From Aliiroseovarius sp. (GTDB lineage Bacteria; Pseudomonadota; Alphaproteobacteria; Rhodobacterales; Rhodobacteraceae), in NCBI RefSeq assembly GCF_030148435.1, contig NZ_JASBTN010000007.1:1-64000 (forward strand): a DNA stretch of 64,000 nt, written 5' to 3'. The notes beneath the pieces were generated by a model. That model searched no databases and was not told the DNA's origin. It worked only from the letters and a program-made list of their open reading frames with translations. The position numbers and the translations under genes are program-made. Shown here piece by piece: positions 18,054 through 27,020 of the stretch. Every line of letters starts with the position of its first letter. Position 1 is the stretch's first letter.

Positions 18054-18955
18054 AAGGCCGGGCGGGGCTGGTCGGGTTCCTGGTCCTGCTGGGTGCAGGC
18101 TGGGGGCTGACCGGGGTGCTGGCGAAGATTGCCATCGAGGGCGGACACCGCCATTTCGGCATGATCTTCTGGCAGATGGTAATCAGCGCCCTGGTGCTGG
18201 GAGCGCTGACCTATTTGCGTGGCAAGCGGCCGGGGCTGGGGCGCCGCCAGATCGCATTCTACCTCTTCATCGCGCTCACCGGCACGGTTTTGCCCAATGC
18301 AGCGGGCTACACTGCGCTCGAACGCCTGCCTGCGGGTGTGCAGGCGATCACCATCGCCGCCGTGCCCATGTTCGCCTTCCCCATCGCACTGCTCCTGCGC
18401 AACGAAAGCTTCCGCCTGATGCGCCTGGCCGGGCTTGGCGTCGGGCTGGCCGGGGTTGCGCTTCTGGTCGCGCCCGAAACGTCACTGCCACCCGGTGTTG
18501 CGCTCTGGGTGCCGGTCGCGCTGATCGCGCCGCTGCTTTATGGGATCGAGGGCAACGTGGTCGCGAAATGGGGCACGGCGGGGCTCGATCCGATCCAGGC
18601 GCTGTTCGGGGCTTCGGTCCTGGGCGCCTGCCTGTCCCTTCCGCTGGCGCTGGGCACCGGCGCCTTCATCGACCCGACCCTGCCCTGGAACGGTGCCGAC
18701 TGGGCGTTGATCGGCAGCTCAACCATCCACGCGCTGGTCTATTCGGGCTATGTCTGGTTGGTTGGACGCGCCGGGCCCAGTTTCGCGGCCCAGGTGAGTT
18801 ACCTGGTGACGGGCTTCGGTGTGCTCTGGGCCATGGCGTTGCTGGGCGAAAACTACTCCGGTTGGGTCTGGGCTGCGCTTGGGTTGATGATGCTGGGGCT
18901 TTTCCTTGTGCAACCGCGCGAAAGCCGCTTGCCCGAGGCGCCCGCGCGCGCGTAA
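18050..18955 (+). CDS. EamA/DMT family transporter
   Basis: GTG start overlapping upstream stop; ~10 hydrophobic helices in duplicated EamA arrangement. Confidence 0.85.
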   Translation: MKGRAGLVGFLVLLGAGWGLTGVLAKIAIEGGHRHFGMIFWQMVISALVLGALTYLRGKRPGLGRRQIAFYLFIALTGTVLPNAAGYTALERLPAGVQAITIAAVPMFAFPIALLLRNESFRLMRLAGLGVGLAGVALLVAPETSLPPGVALWVPVALIAPLLYGIEGNVVAKWGTAGLDPIQALFGASVLGACLSLPLALGTGAFIDPTLPWNGADWALIGSSTIHALVYSGYVWLVGRAGPSFAAQVSYLVTGFGVLWAMALLGENYSGWVWAALGLMMLGLFLVQPRESRLPEAPARA

Positions 18956-18986
18956 GTTCCCTGAAAACAAGGGCAGGGAGCCATCC

Positions 18987-20765
18987 ATGGGCATTATCGA
19001 GCTGAGCCAGACCGGACAGGCCATCCTGGCGCTGACCGTGGTCGGCATCATGTTCGTCCTGTTTCTTCGCGAAACCTTTCCGACCGAAGTCGTGGCGATA
19101 GCCGGGGTGGCCCTGATGCTGGTCTCGGGTGTGCTGCCCTATGACGATGCGCTGATGGTATTGTCCAATCCCGCACCCTGGACCATTGCCGCGATGTTCA
19201 TTGTCATGGGGGCATTGGTGCGCACCGGCGCATTGGATTGGTTCACCCAGAAAGCCGAGGCCCAGGCGGCGGTGCGCCCGATGGTGGCGGTCGGCACGTT
19301 GATGGCCTTCGTCATCGTCAGTTCGGCGGTGGTGTCTAACACGCCGGTCGTGGTGGTGATGATCCCGGTCTTCGTGCAGCTGGCGCGCAAGCTGGGCACC
19401 TCGGCGTCGAAACTGCTGATCCCGCTCAGCTATGCCGCCATTTTGGGAGGGACGCTGACCCTGATCGGTACTTCGACAAACCTGCTGGTCGACGGTGTCG
19501 CCCGCGCCCATGACATGAAGCCCTTCTCGATCTTCGAGGTCACGCCCCTGGGTCTGGTCCTGGTCGCCTGGGGCATGCTCTACCTTTATTTCATCGGTCC
19601 GCGTCTGCTGCCGGAGCGTGACAGCATGGCGACGCTGCTTTCCGACCGAAGCCGCAAGAAATTCTTCACCGAGGCGGTCATCCCCCCGGAAAGCAACCTG
19701 GTCGGTCGCGAGGTCACGGGCGTTCAGCTGTTCAAGCGCGAAGGCGTGCGGCTGGTCGATGTCATTCGCGGCGACATGTCGCTGCGCCGCGATCTGAAAG
19801 GTGTCGAGTTGCAGGTCGGAGACCGTGTGGTCCTGCGCACCGCCATGACCGAAATTCTGAGCCTGCAGCGCAACAAGAGCCTCAAACGGGTCGATCAGGT
19901 GAGCGCGGTCGAGACCACAACGGTCGAGACCCTGATCTCGCCGGGCTGCAAGATGGTCGGCAAGTCGCTGGGCCAGCTGCGTCTGCGCCGCCGCTACGGT
20001 GTCTACCCGCTGGCGGTGCACCGCAAGAACCAGAATATCGGGCGGCAGCTTGACGACCTTGTGGTGCGGGTGGGGGATACGCTGCTGCTTGAAGGTGCGC
20101 CGGAGGATATCCAGCGTCTGGCCAGCGACATGGAGCTGGTGGACGTGTCGAAACCCTCGGCCCGCGAGTTTCGCCGCAGCCATGCACCGCTTGCCATTGC
20201 CGCGCTTGTGGGGATCGTCGCCCTGGCCGGTTTCGGTGTTGCACCGATCTTCTACCTCGCGATCCTGGCTGTGGCCGGCGTGTTGGTCACGCGCTGTATA
20301 GACGCGGATGAAGCGTTCGGTTTTGTCGACGGTCGCCTGCTGGCGCTGATCTTTGCCATGCTCGCCATCGGCGCGGCGCTGGAGGCGTCGGGCGCGGTCA
20401 AGCTGATTGCCGAGGGGCTGGCACCGGTGTTGGGCAATTTGCCACCCTTCCTGATCGTCTGGGCGATCTACCTGTTGACCTCGGTTCTGACCGAGCTTGT
20501 CTCGAACAACGCCGTGGCCGTTGTCGTGACCCCCATCGCGATCGGCCTGGCCGGTGCTCTGGGCATCGACGCGCGACCCCTTGTGGTGGCCGTGATGGTC
20601 GCCGCGTCGGCCAGCTTCGCTACTCCGATCGGGTATCAGACCAATATGCTGGTCTATGGTCCCGGCGGATATCGCTTTACCGATTTCATGAAGGTGGGCA
20701 TTCCCCTGAACCTGTCGGTCGGGCTCTTGGCTTCGGCCCTCATTCCCTTCATTTGGCCGCTGTGA
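18987..20765 (+). CDS. SLC13 family permease with internal TrkA-C (RCK_C) domains
   Basis: VSNTPVVVVMIPVFVQLARKLG, LGGTLTLIGTSTNLLVDG, central TrkA-C-like repeats, C-terminal NNAVAVVVTPIAIGLA/TPIGYQTNMLVYGPGGY. Confidence 0.92.
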   Translation: MGIIELSQTGQAILALTVVGIMFVLFLRETFPTEVVAIAGVALMLVSGVLPYDDALMVLSNPAPWTIAAMFIVMGALVRTGALDWFTQKAEAQAAVRPMVAVGTLMAFVIVSSAVVSNTPVVVVMIPVFVQLARKLGTSASKLLIPLSYAAILGGTLTLIGTSTNLLVDGVARAHDMKPFSIFEVTPLGLVLVAWGMLYLYFIGPRLLPERDSMATLLSDRSRKKFFTEAVIPPESNLVGREVTGVQLFKREGVRLVDVIRGDMSLRRDLKGVELQVGDRVVLRTAMTEILSLQRNKSLKRVDQVSAVETTTVETLISPGCKMVGKSLGQLRLRRRYGVYPLAVHRKNQNIGRQLDDLVVRVGDTLLLEGAPEDIQRLASDMELVDVSKPSAREFRRSHAPLAIAALVGIVALAGFGVAPIFYLAILAVAGVLVTRCIDADEAFGFVDGRLLALIFAMLAIGAALEASGAVKLIAEGLAPVLGNLPPFLIVWAIYLLTSVLTELVSNNAVAVVVTPIAIGLAGALGIDARPLVVAVMVAASASFATPIGYQTNMLVYGPGGYRFTDFMKVGIPLNLSVGLLASALIPFIWPL

Positions 20766-21265
20766 GTCCCGGACTCAAACGGCAAACGATCGAGGTGCTG
20801 GCCCACCGGCGCCTGAACCTCCAGATGGCCCGTCAGGCAATAGCCTGGGGCTGGGCGCTGATCGACGAGGGGCTGACTTCGGATGCGGTATTCGTCCTGA
20901 CCGCCCAGACACCCGAGGTGCACTGGGGCGAACTGAACAGCCTGGTCGATCGGGTGGCAGCAGAATTGTCCCTGGCCAGACCTGCGGACGAAGCCACCGC
21001 AACGCGATGGCTTGCGGCGCTTCACCTGCGTGACATTCTGGCGGCAGGCGGCGATGACTTCACCGCGCTCAAGAAGGTTTCGCGCCTCTGGTTCGACCAC
21101 CAGACACCGGATCTTCACCGGTTCTATCGGCTGAAACACGCCATCCGCGAGGTCGAGACCTCCGGCACACAGGGCCACTGGGCGGGTCTGACCCGGGACA
21201 ACTGGCGGACCATCCTCAGTGATGAAGCGGCCCGCTGGCTGGCCGCGTACCCTTTGCCACTGTAA
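20753..21265 (+). CDS. Hypothetical protein (170 aa) overlapping SLC13 gene
   Basis: Start overlaps SLC13 stop; KLKHAIREVETSGTQGHWAGLTRDNWRTILSDEAARWLAAYPLPL. Confidence 0.65.
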   Translation: MAAVSPGLKRQTIEVLAHRRLNLQMARQAIAWGWALIDEGLTSDAVFVLTAQTPEVHWGELNSLVDRVAAELSLARPADEATATRWLAALHLRDILAAGGDDFTALKKVSRLWFDHQTPDLHRFYRLKHAIREVETSGTQGHWAGLTRDNWRTILSDEAARWLAAYPLPL

Positions 21266-21269
21266 CGTT

Positions 21270-23051
21270 TCAGAGCGGCCAGAAGGTCAGGATGGCCGGG
21301 ATCGACACCGCGACAACCAGGACCTCCAGCGGCAGTCCCATGCGCCAGTAATCGCCGAAGCGATAGCCGCCCGGCCCCAGGATCAGCGTATTGTTCTTAT
21401 GCCCGATCGGGGTGAGGAAGGCGCAGGAGGCGGCCACGGCCACTGCCATCAGGAACGGGTCCGGGTTCCTGTCCAGCGCCTGCGCCATCTGGATGCCGAC
21501 GGGAGCCGCGACAATGGTGGTGGCGGTGTTGTTCAGAACGTCCGACAGGGTCATGGTGACGATCATCAGAACCGTCAGCACCGCCCAGGCGGGCAGGCCT
21601 TCGGTGACACCCACGAGGGCCCCGGCGATCAGTTCCGTGCCCCCCGAGGTCTCAAGCGCGGCGCCCAGGGGGATCATGCTGCCCAACAGCACCACGACGG
21701 GCCATTCGATGTGGGTATACAGCTCGGACAGGGGAACGATCCGGGTCAGCACAAAGCCGACCACGACCAGCCCGAGCGCCACCGGCAGATAGACCAGCCC
21801 GAAGCTGGCCGCGGCCACGGCGGCAGCAAACATGCCGATCGCCCACCAGACCTTCCGGTCCTGAGTCACCGACAGGCCACGCTCCGCCAGGGGCAGGCAG
21901 CCCAACCACTCGGTCACATCCGGCTCGGCCCCGGCAGGCACCAGAAGAAGAAGGATGTCCCCCGGCCACACCACCGTCTTGCGTACCTGTTTCGTGATCC
22001 GCTTGCCGCCGCGTGAAATCCCCATCAGCACGGACCGCTGCCGCCAGTTCAGCCCGATTGCCTGTGCCGTCTTGCCATTGATGCGGGCGGTTTCGGGAAC
22101 CACGACCTCGATCTTCGACAGGCCCGCCCCCTCGGCGGTCAGCTTTTCCTGTCGGCCCGCTTCTGCGAAATCCAAAGACAGGGCGACGCGAAATTCATCA
22201 AGCGCCTCGGGCCGGGCTTCCAGCACCAGCGCATCATGTTCACGAATCTCGGTGTAGCGCTGGGTGCCATAACGCCGCTTGCCCCCGCGCACCACGCCCA
22301 GGATCGCCACATCGTTCCGCGCGGCGTCCTCGTCCAGGTGCATCACGCGTTTGCCGATCAGCTTCGAACCTGCGGGCACCGTGAGCTCGGCGATATACTG
22401 GCCATGATCGCCCATCGGGTCGCCGCCATTCCCGGTCTCCTCCGGTTGCGGGATCAGGCGCCAGCCGATCAGCGCCACGAAGGCGAGTCCGACAATCGCC
22501 GTCACCCCGCCCACGGGGGCGAAGTCGAACATGCGAAACGGTTCGCCCAGGGCATCGCCGCGGATCGAGGCAATAATGATGTTGGGCGGCGTGCCGATCA
22601 GCGTGACCATGCCGCCCAGGATGGTGGCGAAGGAGAGCGGCATCAGGCTCAGACCCGTTGCCCGGCCAGCCTTGCGGGCAGTCTGCATGTCGACGGGCAT
22701 GAGCAGCGCCAGTGCGGCCACGTTGTTCATGAAGGCGGACAGAACTCCGCCGATCGCCCCCATGATCGCGATATGCGCACCGAGGCTGCGGGTGGCATCC
22801 ACAAGCGTGCGCGTGATCAGGAACACCGCGCCGGACCTGACCAGCCCGGCCGAAACCACCAGTACCAGGGCCACCACCAGGGTTGCCGGATGGCCGAACC
22901 CGTCGAACGCGTGTTTCGCATCCACCACACCCAGGACCACCGCCAGCATGAGCGCGGCAAAGGCGACGAGATCGTAGCGGAATTTTCCCCAAAGGAGCAG
23001 ACCGAACACGGTCCCGAACAGGCTGAAAAGAATGATCTGGTCATTGGTCAT
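21270..23051 (-). CDS. Second SLC13 family permease with TrkA-C domains
   Basis: FMNNVAALALLMPVDMQTARKAG, LGGMVTLIGTPPNIIIASIRG, TrkA-C-like middle, TPIGHKNNTLILGPGGYRFGDYWRMGLPLE; start MTNDQIILF. Confidence 0.92.
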   Translation of the reverse strand: MTNDQIILFSLFGTVFGLLLWGKFRYDLVAFAALMLAVVLGVVDAKHAFDGFGHPATLVVALVLVVSAGLVRSGAVFLITRTLVDATRSLGAHIAIMGAIGGVLSAFMNNVAALALLMPVDMQTARKAGRATGLSLMPLSFATILGGMVTLIGTPPNIIIASIRGDALGEPFRMFDFAPVGGVTAIVGLAFVALIGWRLIPQPEETGNGGDPMGDHGQYIAELTVPAGSKLIGKRVMHLDEDAARNDVAILGVVRGGKRRYGTQRYTEIREHDALVLEARPEALDEFRVALSLDFAEAGRQEKLTAEGAGLSKIEVVVPETARINGKTAQAIGLNWRQRSVLMGISRGGKRITKQVRKTVVWPGDILLLLVPAGAEPDVTEWLGCLPLAERGLSVTQDRKVWWAIGMFAAAVAAASFGLVYLPVALGLVVVGFVLTRIVPLSELYTHIEWPVVVLLGSMIPLGAALETSGGTELIAGALVGVTEGLPAWAVLTVLMIVTMTLSDVLNNTATTIVAAPVGIQMAQALDRNPDPFLMAVAVAASCAFLTPIGHKNNTLILGPGGYRFGDYWRMGLPLEVLVVAVSIPAILTFWPL

Positions 23052-23154
23052 GGCCCATGGATAGCGCGCCGTTCGGCCCGGGTCATCATCAATCCGCCCC
23101 AGACCGGCTGCCGCCCTGTCACACTCGCCCGTCCCGCCGCTCGGGGTGGGCAAG

Positions 23155-23213
23155 CCTCCTTTCATCTTTCCGGAAATATCCCGGGGGGTCTGGGGGGCTG
23201 GCCCCCCAGTCAC
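23155..23213 (-). repeat. Dispersed GC-rich hairpin repeat, copy 2 (inverted relative to copy 1)
   Basis: Reverse strand TGGGGGGCCAGCCCCCCAGACCCCCCGGGATATTTCCGGAAAGATGAA matches copy 1 core. Confidence 0.65.
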
Positions 23214-23254
23214 GCCCAACCAAAGGCAATGACGGTGAGCGCGCGCCTTACCGC

Positions 23255-23848
23255 TCAGGCGAAGAGCACCGGCAGAATCGAGGCCACCAGCAGCCCCGCC
23301 ATGGTCCAGTTGAACAGGGTCAGCCGCCGCCGGTTGGTCAGCACCCGTTTGATCTCGCGCCCCAGCACGGTCCAGCTCGACACGCAGGGCAGGTTGATCA
23401 GCCCGAAAATCAGCGCCACCACCCCCACCGCCCAGAGACTGCGATCCGGTGCATAGGCGGTGATCGCGGTCAGCGCCATGATCCAGGCCTTCGGGTTGAC
23501 CCACTGAAACGCCGCCGCCTGCAGAAAGGTAATCGGCCGCGCTCCACTGTCCCCGCGCCCCGGCTCACCTGCCCGGGCGATCTTCCAGGCCAGCCAGCAC
23601 AGGTAGGCCAGCGAGGCCCATTTCAACACTTCATGCGCCACCGGCCAGCGGTCGAAGACCTGCATCAGCCCGGCGCCCACCAGCAGCACCATCACCGTGA
23701 AGCCGATCCCGACCCCCAGCATATGCGGCACCGTCCGGCGAAAGCCGAAATTGGCGCCCGAGGCCATCAGCATGAGGTTGTTCGGCCCCGGCGTGATCGA
23801 CGAGACGAAGGCGAAGGTGCACAGGGCAAGGATCAGCTCGATTGACAT
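23255..23848 (-). CDS. LysE family translocator (amino-acid exporter)
   Basis: MSIELILALCTFAFVSSITPGPNNLMLMASGANFGFRRTVPHMLGVGIGF. Confidence 0.92.
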   Translation of the reverse strand: MSIELILALCTFAFVSSITPGPNNLMLMASGANFGFRRTVPHMLGVGIGFTVMVLLVGAGLMQVFDRWPVAHEVLKWASLAYLCWLAWKIARAGEPGRGDSGARPITFLQAAAFQWVNPKAWIMALTAITAYAPDRSLWAVGVVALIFGLINLPCVSSWTVLGREIKRVLTNRRRLTLFNWTMAGLLVASILPVLFA

Positions 23849-23859
23849 GTTCGCAATCA

Positions 23860-23878
23860 TTGCGCAGATTTCGCGCAA
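23860..23878. promoter_or_regulatory. Candidate Lrp/AsnC operator between divergent LysE and Lrp genes
   Basis: TTGCGC-agatttc-GCGCAA inverted repeat. Confidence 0.55.
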
Positions 23879-23921
23879 CAGGGCTGCAATATGTGGTGAA
23901 TGAAAGCTAAATGTGCAATGA

Positions 23922-24374
23922 ATGATGAAGATGGATGACCTGAATCGCCGAATATTGCAGGAGTTCACCCGCAATGCCCGCCTGCCAAACACCGAACTGG
24001 CCGAGCGTGTGGGCCTTTCCCCCTCTGCCTGCCTGCGCCGGGTGCAGGAGTTGGAGCGCAAGGGCGTGATCACCGGCTACCGTGCCACATTGAGCCCCGA
24101 GGCGATGGGCATCGGCTTTACCGCCTATGTCACCGTCGGGCTGAACGATCACACCAAACAGGGACAGGAGTCCTTCGAGCGCGCTGTCGCGATCTATGAC
24201 GAGGTGCGCGAGTGCCACAATATCACCGGCACCGTCGAATACCTTCTGCGGGTCGAGGCCGCGGACCTGATCGCCTACAAGCGCTTTCACACCGACAAGC
24301 TTGGCACCCTGCCGCAGGTGCGCCAGCTTGTAACCCATGTGGTCATGGGGTCTCCGAAGGATGATCGGGCGTGA
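23922..24374 (+). CDS. Lrp/AsnC family transcriptional regulator
   Basis: MDDLNRRILQEFTRNARLPNTELAERVGLSPSACLRRVQELERKGVITGY. Confidence 0.95.
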   Translation: MMKMDDLNRRILQEFTRNARLPNTELAERVGLSPSACLRRVQELERKGVITGYRATLSPEAMGIGFTAYVTVGLNDHTKQGQESFERAVAIYDEVRECHNITGTVEYLLRVEAADLIAYKRFHTDKLGTLPQVRQLVTHVVMGSPKDDRA

Positions 24375-24446
24375 CAGTCTCGTGGTGCTCGGGTCGGGCG
24401 CAATGGAGGGATGGAAACCGCCGCCTTCGGACCCGGAGCGCCGCCC

Positions 24447-25403
24447 TTACACCATCACGCTTTCCGACCCCGCCGCCTCGCGCAGGTTGCGGGCCAGAAG
24501 GTCCATCGCGGCCATGCGGACGGCAACGCCCATTTCAACCTGTTCCTGGATCACCGAGCGGTTGATGTCATCGGCGATGGTGCCGTCGATCTCGACACCC
24601 CGGTTCATCGGGCCCGGGTGCATGACGATGGCATCGTCCTTGGCATGGGCCAGCTTGGCGGCATCGAGCCCGTAGCGGTGATAGTATTCGCGTTCGGACG
24701 GGATGAAGCCACCGTCCATGCGCTCGCGCTGAAGGCGCAGCATCATGACCACGTCCGCGTCTTTCAGCCCCTCTTCCATGTCATGATAGACCTCGACCCC
24801 GAATTGGTCGATCTGGCTGGGCATCAGCGTGGGTGGACCAACCAGGCGCACGCGGTTTTCCATCTTGCCCAGAAGGATCAGGTTCGACCGGGCGACTCGG
24901 CTGTGGGCAATATCACCGCAGATGGCGATGGTCAGCCGGTGCAGGCGGCCTTTCTCGCGCCGGATCGTCAGCGCGTCCAGCAGCGCCTGGGTCGGGTGTT
25001 CATGCTTGCCGTCTCCGGCGTTCAGTACGGCGCAATTCACCTTCTCGGCCAGCAGGTTCACCGCGCCGGAATGGGGGTGGCGCACGACCAGCAGGTCCGG
25101 GTGCATCGCATTCAGCGTCAGCGCCGTGTCGATCAGCGTCTCGCCCTTTTTGATCGACGATGCCTGCATCGCCATGTTCATCACATCCGCACCCAGCCGC
25201 TTGCCGGCAATCTCGAAACTCGCCTGGGTGCGGGTCGAGTTCTCGAAGAACATGTTGATCTGCGTAAGCCCCTTCAGCGCCTTCGATCGCTTAACCGTCT
25301 GCCGGTTCAGGCCGACATAGCGGTCGGCCAGGTCCAGAACGCTGGTGATCTCGGTCGGGTGCAGGGGTTCGATGCCCAGAAGATGGCGCTGGCGGAATGT
25401 CAT
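24447..25403 (-). CDS. pyrB: Aspartate carbamoyltransferase catalytic subunit
   Basis: [55 protein letters not shown]; start [10 protein letters not shown]. Confidence 0.96.
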   Translation of the reverse strand: MTFRQRHLLGIEPLHPTEITSVLDLADRYVGLNRQTVKRSKALKGLTQINMFFENSTRTQASFEIAGKRLGADVMNMAMQASSIKKGETLIDTALTLNAMHPDLLVVRHPHSGAVNLLAEKVNCAVLNAGDGKHEHPTQALLDALTIRREKGRLHRLTIAICGDIAHSRVARSNLILLGKMENRVRLVGPPTLMPSQIDQFGVEVYHDMEEGLKDADVVMMLRLQRERMDGGFIPSEREYYHRYGLDAAKLAHAKDDAIVMHPGPMNRGVEIDGTIADDINRSVIQEQVEMGVAVRMAAMDLLARNLREAAGSESVMV

Positions 25404-25512
25404 GGGAGCCTCCGGATGGGTCTTGGCCCGGGTATAGGCCGCGCGCGGGGCTTCGTCCATAGGCTGGCGCGCAGCGTTTGCGCCTTGCCGCCCGCGCCCG
25501 TAGATTGGGCGC

Positions 25513-26319
25513 ATGGAATCGGCAAAGGACAGCGCATTGGATTGGCACGTCGCCCGAGCCGCTCTTGAGTGGCAGCTCGAAATGGGCGTGAGCGAGTTCA
25601 TCGGCGAGGCGCCGGTGGACCGTTTTGCCGTTGAACCACCTGCGCCGAAACCGGCCGCCGTGCCGCAGAAGCCGGCCCGGCCGGTCATGCCCGGGAAGAT
25701 CGAGGAGCCCAGGGTCGATCACGTCGCGCTGGCCAAGCAGATGGCGGCGGGGGCGCCCGACCTGGACGGGCTGCGCGCCGCCCTGGGCGCCTTCGAGGGC
25801 TGTGAGCTGAAGAAGGGCGCGCGCAATCTGGTTTTCGCCGACGGCAACCCGGCCGCCCGCGTCATGGTGATCGGCGAGGCGCCGGGCCGCGACGAGGACC
25901 GCGAGGGCAAGCCCTTCGTCGGTCGCGCCGGGCAGCTTCTGGACAGGATGTTCGACGCGATCGGCATGGGCCGCGCAGCGACCCTGTCGAAGGACGCTCT
26001 GTACATCACCAACGTACTGCCCTGGCGACCGCCGCAGAACCGCGATCCGAATCCGGACGAGGTGGCGATGCTGATGCCCTTCGTACAGCGCCATGTCGAA
26101 TTGGTGGCGCCGGATGTGCTGGTGCTGATGGGCAACCACGCCTGTCAGGCGGTGCTGGGCAAACGCGGCATCACACGCCTGCGCGGCCAGTGGGAAGAGG
26201 CTCTCGGGCGCCCGGTTCTGCCGATGTTCCACCCGGCCTACCTGCTGCGCAATCCGCACGCGAAACGCGAGGCCTGGGCGGACCTGCTGGCGCTGCAGGC
26301 CAGGCTGCGCGACCTTTAG
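25513..26319 (+). CDS. Uracil-DNA glycosylase (family 4)
   Basis: [53 protein letters not shown]. Confidence 0.93.
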   Translation: MESAKDSALDWHVARAALEWQLEMGVSEFIGEAPVDRFAVEPPAPKPAAVPQKPARPVMPGKIEEPRVDHVALAKQMAAGAPDLDGLRAALGAFEGCELKKGARNLVFADGNPAARVMVIGEAPGRDEDREGKPFVGRAGQLLDRMFDAIGMGRAATLSKDALYITNVLPWRPPQNRDPNPDEVAMLMPFVQRHVELVAPDVLVLMGNHACQAVLGKRGITRLRGQWEEALGRPVLPMFHPAYLLRNPHAKREAWADLLALQARLRDL

Positions 26320-26381
26320 GTCCGTTGCGTCCCGGAGCCGCTTGGGGTTAGCTGCGCGCAACAGAACACAGGAGCCCGCCC

Positions 26382-26924
26382 ATGTCCCGCATCGACGAAA
26401 GCAAGGAATTCATCCCGGTCCGCATTGCGGTCCTGACCGTGTCGGACACGCGGGGCCTGGATCAGGACCGCTCGGGCGACACGCTGGTGGGGCGGATCGA
26501 AGCGGCGGGGCATGTCCTGGCCGACCGAAAGATCATTCGCGACGAACGCGACGAGATTGCCGATCAGCTGCGCGCATGGACGCTGGACCCGGACATCGAC
26601 GTGATCATCTCGACCGGGGGCACCGGGCTGACCGGGCGCGATGTCAGCGTCGAGGCACATCGTGACGTCTATGAGAAAGAGATCGAGGCCTTCGGCACCG
26701 TCTTTACCATCGTTTCCATGAACAAGATCGGCACCTCTGCCGTGCAGAGCCGCGCGACCGGCGGGGTGGCCAATGGCACCTACCTCTTCGCGCTGCCCGG
26801 CTCGACCGGGGCCTGCAAGGATGCCTGGGACGAAATCCTGCAGTATCAGCTGGATTACCGCCATCTGCCCTGCAACTTCGTCGAGATTTTTCCCCGCCTG
26901 GACGAACATAAGCGACGGAAATGA
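26382..26924 (+). CDS. moaB: Molybdenum cofactor biosynthesis protein B
   Basis: VLTVSDTRGLDQDRSGDTL, ISTGGTGLTGRDVS, ALPGSTGACKDAWDEIL. Confidence 0.95.
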   Translation: MSRIDESKEFIPVRIAVLTVSDTRGLDQDRSGDTLVGRIEAAGHVLADRKIIRDERDEIADQLRAWTLDPDIDVIISTGGTGLTGRDVSVEAHRDVYEKEIEAFGTVFTIVSMNKIGTSAVQSRATGGVANGTYLFALPGSTGACKDAWDEILQYQLDYRHLPCNFVEIFPRLDEHKRRK

Positions 26925-27020
26925 CCTGTTCGCCCGTAAAGTGCTTGTGACGGCAGCCCGCTTGCGTCGCGCGCGCACAATGGGCAGATTTGACGAAGGT
27001 TCGAAAAAGCGAGGCATTTC

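Noticed and set aside
18666-20183. 505-aa minus-strand ORF opposite SLC13/EamA genes
   Set aside because: H/Q/D/R-rich antisense artefact; no plausible start context and fully overlapped by real genes
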